Shown: piece after piece, positions 47,901 through 59,200 of the stretch
How the letters are laid out: each line of letters starts with the position of its first letter
Position numbering within the stretch: the first letter of the stretch is position 1
NCBI GenBank assembly: GCA_021292105.1
Contig: CM037867.1
Coordinates: 12,734,183 to 12,798,182 of the forward strand
DNA from: Anadara kagoshimensis
Taxonomy: Eukaryota; Mollusca; Bivalvia; Arcoida; Arcidae
Reading direction: 5' to 3'
DNA: 64,000 bases
Position numbers and translations under genes: made by a program
The notes under the pieces: model-generated
What the model saw: the letters and a program-made list of their open reading frames with translations, nothing else
Database searches by the model: none
Told to the model about the DNA's origin: nothing

Positions 47901-50900
47901 GTTTAGGGATGATATAGACTGTTTTTCTCAGGTGTTTAGGGTTGATATAGACTGGTTTTTTTTCGGTTTATATAGACTAACCTGAATCTGGTTTGTGTTT
48001 TTCTACAATAACTGTATCACTCCAATCAATATCATTATCTTCTCCTGAGTGTTCTATATATAGACTGTTTTCCTCCGGTTTATAAAGACTAACCTGAATC
48101 TGGTTTGTGTTTTCTAAAATAACTGTATCACTCCAATCAATACCATTATCTTATCCTGAGTGTTCTATATATAGACTGTTTTCCTTGGGTGTTTAGGGTT
48201 GATATAGACTGTTTTCCTCAAGTGTTTAGGGATGATATAGACTGTTTTCTCGGTTTATATAGACTAACCTAAATCTGGTTTGTGTTTTTCTACAATAACT
48301 GTATCACTCCAATCAACACCATTATCTTATCCTGAGTGTTCTATATATAGACTGTTTTCCTCGGGTGTTTAGGGTTGATATAGACTGTTTTCCTCAAGTG
48401 TTTAGGGATGATATAGACTGTTTTCTCGGTTTATATAGACTAACCTGAATCTGGTTTGTGTTTTTCTACAATAACTGTATCACTCCAATCAATACCATTA
48501 TCTTCTCCTGAGTGTTCTATATATAGACTGTTTTCCTCTGGTGTTTAGGGTTGATATAGACTGTTTTCCTTGGGTGTTTAGGGTTGATATAGACTGTTTT
48601 CCTCGGGTTTATAAAGACTAACCTGAATCTGGTTTGTGTTTTTCTACAATAACTGTATCACTCCAATCAATGCCATTATCTTCTCCTGAGTGTTCTACCA
48701 TACTTAGATTAGCGGAATCCTGTAACATAACATATTACATATAATAAGGTGATAGTTTGAGATTTAAAGAAATGAATATCATTTTTGTGTTTGTTGCCCA
48801 AAATACATGCCATTAAGACATCAATACTTATCAAAATTTTATTGTCATTTGCCAAATTTACATAAGTTTAATTGTTTGATGGGTAAAAAAATGGAAAAAC
48901 TTGTCAATAAAGTTGCAAAATTTTTCAAAGTTTGCACTTTTTTAACTTAAAAAAAATCAGTCAACCCTTAAATATACACCAAAACCGTAAAGTTATATTT
49001 AACCATTGAACTGTCTAGAAATGGTGTTTATAGTGCTATAACTTATGCCATGCAAATCAAACATAATATGTGCGCACTAGCATGTTTTGATTTGTTTAGT
49101 TTGCATGACAATCACATATAGGCAAAAGAGAAAGGCTTGACGTCATTTTAGCAAATGTAATTATAGGACTTAGTCCTGTAATTACTTTTGGTCTTAAACA
49201 GAGTTTCATATTATAAAATATCACACGTACATGATGTAATACATATATGTAAATATAATCCTGTAAACCAAAATTCAAATGATTTATTTCAAAACTAACT
49301 GATTAAAACATTATTTTCTCAAAATTTGCACTTTTTCTCTAAAAATATAAACAATCGAAAATCAGAAATTAAAACTATAACACAAAACATCTCACCTGAT
49401 TATCTCCCCCTTCCCCAACACCAGTCGTTTCTATGGTGATATCACCAATGTCAAAGTCTATATCTTCACCAAAATCAATGGCTGATTCTGCCAAATTGTC
49501 TCCTGATGAGCCAATGTCGCCCCAATCAATCTAAAAATAAAAATAAATATAAATTCTAACCAGAAATCTAATATTTGACCCCTGCCGTTATTCCTTGACC
49601 TACACGCCTTAATTTTATAAGCAAACATCCCCCATCTTCTATGCACTTGTAGCCAGTTTGATTAAAATCAATTCATAGAGTTAGAAGTCATTAAGCAGAA
49701 ACAATATTGGGACAGTAGACTGAATGATTGAGTGTTATAACTGAAATGGAATGTTCTTTCTAAAGTGTCCTAAAACAAACCGAAACTGGGAAATGCAATC
49801 ATCAATGCCCCATCTACACCACCAAATACTGATTTTGTAAAGTTTCATTATGATGTTAAGATCTGGTAAATTGTTTTTGAGAACAATGACAGGCAAAATA
49901 AATGATAACAGGTAGAAATTTGGAATAAATTGACTAAAAATTGTGTTACTTATTGAGACTGGACCTTCACAACCAAAAATTAAAAAAAAATATCCTGAAG
50001 CCACTTACAGCATCTAAATTATCAGTAACATCTTTCTCATCACTGACATCTATAACCACTGCTGTTTCATCAATTTTGTCTGGTTTTGTACCTGTCCTCC
50101 ATTCATATGTCGTTGTATTACCATTTTTCTGTACATATTTTAAAACTGGAACACATGTGTCCGACAATTCATTGCTTTAATAATAGAAAAATCACAAAAT
50201 TAAATCATTTTTACATTAACAATGGAATAATGGCAATTCTAACATGACCCATGTTTTCCTTCATATAAAACATAAAGAAAGCCAGCTATGGTATAAAAAT
50301 TGATAAACTCATGGTTGTTACAATTTTTATGGCATACTCTTTTACTCATTCTAGATGTCATGTTATGTGTTGCGAACAATGGTTGTGACTTCATTGTCAT
50401 TCATAAAATCATTTATTTCAAGGGAGGTAGTTTCAACAGCTGAACTGTTTCAATGGACCTTTTTGCAAATAAAAAGTAAATGTACTTCCAGATAAAGAGT
50501 TTGCCATGTTTATTTCAATCCATTTTACTGATGTCAAAATGGAAACAATCAACATTTACCCATGGTATATTCTTGTATAATACACAGGTCAGAGTTGACA
50601 TGTGGAAGAATATATCACAAGGTGGCTTCCCCAGTGAGTGATATATTTGCCGCATGTTAAATGTTGTTTTGTTGACAGTAACAAATATTCATATCTCACT
50701 CACTCAAAGGCAATAATAAATGTATAAAGTCTTGGCTAGATCCTTTTTTTTTTAGAAGAGGGATATATATTTTTGTCCTTTGTTGCAGAGAATCATGACA
50801 AACATAAAACAGTTTTTAATATGCATCAACCTAGGATTTTCATCACCAAATTTGGTTCTATTTGGCCTAAAAGTTTAAGGAGAAAATTTGAAAGAATTGG

Positions 50901-53900
50901 TGTAGAACAACAACACCACTCAAATATATGAGAAGCTGAGGAATATGAAAAACAAAAGGCCCAATAGGGCCTGTAATGCTCACCTGGGCCGTTAACAGCA
51001 CAAAAACACAATAAATACTACATTTAAGGAGCAATAACTCTGATGTGGATATTTAGATATTTATGAAACTTGCTACTTGCATCTGTGACCTTGACCTTCG
51101 AACCAATGACCATAATCTATATATCAAAATGATGATTGCATCAATACCAACAATATTCTAATATACATGCCTATACAAAATGTTTACAGTTTTCAAGATA
51201 ATTAAAGATTTTGGCATTGTTTTGCTACTGTGACCTTGACCTTTGGACCCATGACCTTTTTCTATACATCAAAATGATCATTGTATCAATACCTACAACA
51301 TTCTAATATACATGCCTATACAAAAAGTTAATAGTTTTCAAGATAATGAACCATTTCAGTTTTCTTTCGCATCTGTGACCTTGACCTTTGCACCAATGAC
51401 CTAAATCTATATATCAAAATAATCATTACATCAATACCAACAATATTCTAATATACATGCCTATATAAAAAGTTTATAGTTTTCGAGATAAAAAATAATA
51501 TTAGAAAGGTAAAAAATTAGGTCATGACCTTCATAATTGACCTTAACACCATTTTGAAGGTAATTACAAGTATATGTCAAAACTGAAAACCCCATGTCAT
51601 TATCTGGTCATATAGTCAAGTTATAACAATTTAAAAATATATTACGATTTTTGCAAAATTAAACGCAAAAATGCCTAACCTATTTTTAAACCAAATTTCA
51701 TGAATAGAACAAACTTAAAGGTTAAGACTATGTAGAATCCAAATATCACATCAGTTTTTGCCTCCAATGAGTGGTTCAAGAGAAAAAGATTTTTTTAGGT
51801 TTTGTCTATTTTTAGTAACAGTGGCCATCTTGGATATTAGATCATCATGATTTGAACAAACTATAGTTAGACTCTGTCAAGGACCTTCCATGGCAAATTT
51901 GGTTTCAGTTAGCCCAGTAGTTTCGGAGGAGAAGATTAAAGTTTACTGACGCATGCACGCACGCCTCGCCATGCCATAAGCTCACATGGCCTTTGGCCAG
52001 GTGAGCTAAAAATTCAAGTGCTAAATTGAAATTTAATCTTAGCAATCAAAGATTTACAGCCATATATATTCTACTCAGCCGAAAATACAATTCCAAATTC
52101 AAAAACATGTTTATCTATATAAACAGCCTCAGTTAAATGAACAAAGGATTTCAATTTATGCTATGTAACACAATACTTTATAAAGAGTATATAAATTTCA
52201 CTGAACAAAAGCACATAAAAAAATCTCACAGTTAAAGATTTGATAGAAGAAATTAAAATTTCTAATTGTTCCTCTTTAAAGTAACTTGAGACAATTTTAC
52301 ACCCACAATGATGTGAAACTTAGCCTTAAAATCTGTCAACATTCAAACACAATATATGTCTGTGTATCATACATTTTACAACAGTAAAAACATCGACATA
52401 GTTCTATACTTCTTAAATATTAGACATCTTTAGTAAGCCTTAGGGTTGTATTGGGACATCTTAAGTCTGTACTGTTGTGTTACAGGATCACATTATGCTA
52501 CTCCAATATACATGTACTTACAGAAGCATATAATATAGACCACATTCTAAAACCATGAATCTCTAAAAATCTCAGTTTTTAATTTTTGTCAATTCACCTA
52601 TAGCTGGTAAAATCTTGATATAAGTGAAATATTCTGCAGGTGACATCTTGATATAAGTAAAATATTCTTGACTGATGGATAGCCCCAATTCAATCACTTA
52701 AAGGCTCATACCTAACTTATACCTGACTTACAAGTATTAGAAGTTGTTATAATATTAAAGACTATAAAATTTCTTCTTATTCTTTATTCTTACAACTTAA
52801 TATACACAACTACCTATGCTGTATCGTGGCTGTGTCATACTGACCAGAACACTCATACTCTACTGGTACATTGGTAATCACAAAGTCAGCTATCAGTGTC
52901 AAGGGAGATAACCCACATTAAACTCTAATCCCATGCACTTGACAATCAAATACATACCATACATAGCATAACAACAGATGCCTACATATGAATGGCTGAT
53001 TGAGAAATTTTTTTAAGCGGGTTGATTTTTCACACTAAGTTCTACAAGAACCAATTTAACCCTAGCTGATGGTCAAAGTGATACATAAGCTATCAGTTTG
53101 GACCATTTGACAACCTAGGGCAAATCAGCAGCCAAGAATACACATAACAGAATGTATGATATCAAATATTTTGTTTGCCTAAACATGCTTAAGTTACTAC
53201 TAAATAAAGATAGTTTCCCCATGAGAAAAATTATTAAATATTTCCCCATTTGACCCCCAAAATTCCCCAAACAACAAACAGCAGTAACTAGAAAAAAATC
53301 TAGTTGTCCTTACCCACAAAATGATAGGTATTGTTACAGTATAACATCTTTGAAATGAGGATCCTAAGCTATTGCAAGCATATTATTATACAGTTCTCTT
53401 TATTTCAGAACTTCAAATTTTCCCAATTTAAAGGCATAGGATAGGTTTTTTTTAAATGTAACAAAATCACTGGATATAAAAAAGTTAAAATATGATATCA
53501 TCAAGATATGAGCCCCACATATTTACCAAACTCTGAACATAATGTCTAAATGGTGTACAGAGGTGTGATTGGCTGATGTTTATTTTTCAGTACATAATCA
53601 TCTAGACAGCAACTTTCTACATTGGTTGTTTCCACTCCTTATAGCCAAAACCGTCAAGTTTAGTTTTTATTGCTACCAGTTTCTCTGTGCCCAGTAAAAT
53701 TGTTGTTTACATAACATAAAACCAATTATTACAGTTACACTTGTATATAAAGACCATCAACTGGGAAATATTGACTTCATGGACAGGTGGTCTTTACACA
53801 GAGGTTCTTTTTATATGAAATGTGAAGAATAGACTATCAGACACTGGTCTTAATGGACAGGTGGTCTTTATATAAAGCTATATTTGGTTGGAATTTGAAA

Positions 53901-54710
53901 CAATTAAAATTATAGCTATTTATGGACATGTGACCTTAATACAGACTCTGAGGTTCTTTTTTAATAAAATATGAAAGAAAATTACTTTAAAACACTAGCC
54001 ATAATATACAGATGCCCTTTACATAGAGGTCTTTTTGGTTGGAATTTGAAGCAAAATTAATTTAAAATACTTTGACAGGTAGCCATACAGGCTCTTTCTG
54101 AATGTTAATATGAAATATGAAGGAAACCAACTTTAAAACACTGGTCTTAATGAACGGGTGGTCTTTACATAGAGGTTCTTTTGGTTGTAATCTGAAGCAA
54201 AATTAATACTGCCCTTAATTGACAGGCGGTCATTATGTGGATGTACTTTTTATTTTAAATATGAAACCAAGGGTACCTGACAGGTGGCTTTATATTGCAG
54301 TTGTTTTTGAAAAACGAAGCAAAGGACCACTATAGCAGGTCTTATGACACCCTTTACATCCAGAGTAATATCTGTGTCGTTTCTTTTTGTATATTTTAAC
54401 ATAGAGGACAAGAATCTTAAAGTAGGAAGCAAGTTTAGAGTAACATGTACCACAGAAACATATTTACAAAATGTAAAACTTAGTAACTGGAAGTAGGCGA
54501 CAAACTTAGGACAAATCCAAAAAAGTAGCAGACAATTTTTCTTGCCTTACTGGCTTTATTGAAACCACTGTTGTTTGGCTGATGTTTAAGATATCTAAAG
54601 CTAATTTTACCATCAGTATGGCTCATTTAATCAAACCACTGATAGTGCTGATTGTAGGAAAGTAGTGATGATGATGGTGGTGGTTCTGCTGTTGCCGATG
54701 ATGATGATTA

Positions 54711-54749
<39 letters not shown>

Positions 54750-56238
54750 GGAATGTGACACGAGTAGTTATGCTGCTGCTGCTACAGCTACTGATGAAGA
54801 TAGTGAGGATGAACATGATTTCATTATGTTGATGATGATGATGTGACATGAGAAGTTCTGATGAAGACAATGAATGATGATGATGCCTATGATGATGATA
54901 ACAGTGTTGGTGACATGAGTTCTGCTACTGATGATTATGATGATGATGAAGATGGTTTTTCTTGCCTTACTGGCTTTATTGAAACCACTGTTGTTTGGTT
55001 GATGTTCAGGATACCCAAAGATTGTTTTACCATCAGTTTAGCTCATTTAAAAACAAAGAGATATCATGTCCATCAAAAACAAACATACCAATTCATGTCC
55101 ACATCACAATCCCAAAGCAAAGTAAAAACTTTGAAACTGGAAAATAAGGTAAAACATGTGAACTTTCACAAGGAAAGTGAGGGTGGCTGCTCTGGAAGGG
55201 TAAGCACCTCCTGTTTAGCTAGCTACATCTGTCTTGCATTTTCAAAATTGAGAAGGAAAGGAATATGGAACTAAAGGACACCATATATACCAAGGGTAAT
55301 TTTGGAGATATCATAAAACATTGTGATGATGGCTTCAAACTTTTTAAAAGGCATTGATAAGCCTAGGTTGGCAATAGACTAATAGAGTATAAAATCTGAA
55401 AATTAAATCCACAAAAAATAATAAAAACAGATAATAGAGCAACTTACCTATTCATAATAAAATTAACAAAATTTCCATAAAATGTCACAGCATCTTGTAA
55501 ACTGTCTGTAGATTTGGCAATTTTACTAAACACATCTGGCAAATCAGATAGAAGTGCAACTAATTCTGACTTGATTTTCTTACCCTGTATAAATGAAATA
55601 AAAGAAAAGGATATTAATAAATGCGGCTTTGTGGGTTTTTTTAAAAAAAAAAAAAAAAAAAACTTTATCCTTGTCTCTTTGGCTAAGATTAATCTTAAGA
55701 TTTGCCAACATTAAATTAGATGACATTAAAAACTAAGGAGTGAACCAAAGAACAGTAAATTCCACCAGGGATGGGTAACTCAAAGCTCTCTTAACAGTTA
55801 CGAATACTTAACGCCTACTTACGAAACTCGTAGAATAAAATCAGGTAACTTGAAACAATCGTAAGTAAGGTAGTCATCGTAATGTGTTCTTAACTTACGA
55901 CAGCGGAATACCTCTCTTAGACCATACTTAGCGTAACGTTGCACATTCAAACAAGTGATTTACACATCAATTGCATGTGTTTTAGTTATTATTTCATTTT
56001 GACAACATCAATTAAAGTTTCTATTATGATGTTGATAAATTCTTTTAAAAAATAAACATTAAAGTGACTGTGTTTTTAAAACATCAATGGTTTCTTTCAA
56101 TATTATAATAATATTTTGATAATAATTATTAAATTAAAATTTAATTGTAACAACGTTAGTTCTTAACTTATGCTTAAAACCGTAAGCATATGTCTACCTT
56201 GAGTTATTTAATATTACATGTATATAAGAGAGAGAGAG

Positions 56239-56276
<38 letters not shown>

Positions 56277-59200
56277 TTGGACCGTAATCTTTATGGACAA
56301 TGAAATTAATATTTATGAATGACATAAAGATCAACATGTGTAGCATTTCATACTACATCAAAATTGTTTGTTAGTAATTCCTTCTCTGGATATTTTTTCA
56401 CAGCAGAATTTAACCATTTCATGTTGAATACTGGTATTTTAGCGTGCGTCTTAAGTCAAAATTATCCCATGTCTATGTGTATTTTCCATAATATTTAACA
56501 AAGTGACTTGTGTATGACATAGAATTATTTATGGATGCAGATTTCATGTAAACTACAGATCTGTCCATGCAAGCATGCTCTCTTGAAAGGTGTATAATGT
56601 ATCTAACATTACAAAAAACCCCAAAACTTTTGACAAATTTGCTTCAAGAATTTTCCATTTTGAAACTTGATTATTGTTATATGACATCACAGTATTTTGT
56701 TATTACAAATGATTGTTTAATCAAATCAGGACAGAGAAAACACAGTTAAAAGAAAACCAAGGGTATGTCACAATAAATTTTATAAACCATACTTTTCCTA
56801 TTCCAAAATGAACCAACCTAACTTCCATGCCCATTTCAATACTTTTTAGATCCAGAGAAAGAGAGAGAGAGAGATTTGCACTAGAAGTATCGGTGAAACT
56901 AATTGCAAAATTGTGAAAACATAGATAAGTGCGGGATTTTTTCGTAAAGTATGTGAGCCGATGGAAACTATAATTTAATTTCACGCTGAAAATTCACATA
57001 TTTAAGTGTACATTGTGTTTTCAAACTACTTCATTACTTTATGGGGTTTTCATAGTTTAATAGGCCCACTTCGAAATGCAGTGGATATTTTTTACCCTGT
57101 TCGAAAAGTTGCCATTTAGTTTAGTGACTTTTTGCTGTATTTCTTTTGACTGTCATTTAATTTTTTTGTAAGTTCTATTGTTGCGAAAGTAATTACAGGG
57201 TAACCCAACATTAGAAGAAACTATGAAGAAGTAAAAGAAAAACATTGTATTTTGCAGAATATAATTACGGAACGAATTCGTAACTCTACACGTAAACTGT
57301 GATCGTAAGTACGCGTTAAGAACGGTTCGAGTTACCCGTGTAAATCTGTCGCAGTATAAACTTACGATCGTCGTAACATCTACTTACGAATCATATTTAA
57401 GATTGCTTCGAGTTACCCACCCCAGATGTGTATGAATGCATCATTTATAAAGTCTGTCCAGTAAATTTAACACAGAATAGTATATTTATGCAGATATTGG
57501 AATTATGACAAAAACTCTATTGCACTTTGTGCAGGCAACCCAAACCAAGGGTTTAATAGGCCTTAAACCTTTTTTATAATTCATGTAAATGGTTTTTTTG
57601 TTTGTGAATGGTGATTTCAAAAGAATACAAGATTGAACAGAAGACATCCAATAAGAAATATCAATTGGGACTATTTGTGTTATTTGCACATTCTTAAGTC
57701 TCATACACTGTTACAGAACTATATACAATTTAACAAATCAGCGAAAAATAGTGTTAGTCGTTGAAAATAGATTCATATATTCCATCCCTGATGGCAGAAG
57801 GTTTATATAAATAACGCATATAGGTGTAAGTAGCATATCACTGTATGTGTATAATCACCCCAGCACACTTTATTCATTAAAATTACCCCATTAATATGTA
57901 AATAGACTCGCTGTATACTCAAACAAAGGCAATAAACTGTTTATTATACCGAGAAATAACCATTGTAATAAGAGACATAAAGAAAGAAAATATTTAAAAA
58001 GACGTCTGAAAACATCAGTCATTCTCCGATTCAATTTTTTTCCTATCGGAACTCATCGGAGGCAAACGCTAGAACGTCAAGATTGATTCTCCATCGATGA
58101 CGTCATATCATTGTGACGTCAGGGTGTGTTCCGAAGAGGTGGGGTATGATATTTTCAGAGGGATACAAGATGTTTTCTCCACCCTGATCACATGACCCAA
58201 CGATCCAATCAAATTACAGATAGCATCGTATTTTTCTAATGAGGTATAATAAATGAATATATTACCTCTATTCCCATCTGTTTACATGTAGTGTCATACT
58301 TTTTACGAAGTTCCACAGCTTTTGCAGCATACTCTGCTTCTTTTCTGTCACAATCCTATAATATATATTGTTTTATCACATTAAAATCTAGCAACAATTT
58401 ACAATAAAACCTTGATTTATTACAATCAATTGTAAATTCATTAAATATGTACCATTTATATGACCTACTTTTTAAATATGTGCCACTAACACATACTTAC
58501 CTACTCTTTCTTGAGATTAGTAGTAAGTTCATGTAAATTATGATCATAAGTTTACAACATCAGTCTCAAGGATTCCTGTATTTGACTTGACAAAACATTC
58601 ATATTCTGTATATATATTCCAAATGTGTCAATAAAATTTATCCTTTGTGTGAGGCAATTTTATATATAAAAAACTTAAAAATAAATTAAAATGGTTTCTA
58701 AAATATAACTGAATCTATTCTTTGTAAAACATGTTTCACCTTTGTGTACAGTTCTTCTTGTTGCATATAAAGTTTATATATATACTTTTCAACATTGTAT
58801 ACATGACTTACTTTTTGTGTTTGCTGACATTTTGCAATCTGTTTTTTCAGTGCTGTTACCTCATAGTTCACATTTCTTGTCAACATCTGAGCTGTCTCAG
58901 CTGAGATAAAGAAAAGATGTTGTTATAATTATCTAACAATTGAACTGTCTAAAAATAAATTTTATTCTGAAATTACTTCCAAGTAATACATACATATTAT
59001 ATACACAGTGTGTATGTACAACCCTTAGTATCAGGTCGAGTCCTTTTTTCGTAGTCGTATCACGAGTCGCGCTTGTGCAACGAATAATATTACAACTACG
59101 AAAAAAGGACGAGACCTGATATGAAGGGTTGTACATACACATTGTGTATATGATATTTTTATCTAACATTTCTAATTAGGTTATTTAAAATAATAAAAAA

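Larger units (their letters stand above)
50175..55447. other. Largest CDK5RAP3 intron, repeat-rich
   Basis: Between exons 6 and 7. Holds the hairpin-ended repeat (50951-52010), a SINE fragment (52592-52700), degenerate tandem units (53755-54250), a GAT microsatellite between direct repeats (54535-55052) and a Helitron-like copy (55073-55320). An unexplained exon-like open stretch lies at 52811-52893 on the reverse strand (see findings). Confidence 0.6.

Noticed and set aside
47150..48719. One long CDK5RAP3 exon covering the whole cassette array
   Set aside because: Spacers contain stops and are not multiples of three; only the separate cassettes are open.
54631..54900. Ser/His/Asp-rich peptides on both strands
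   Set aside because: Translations of the GAT microsatellite.
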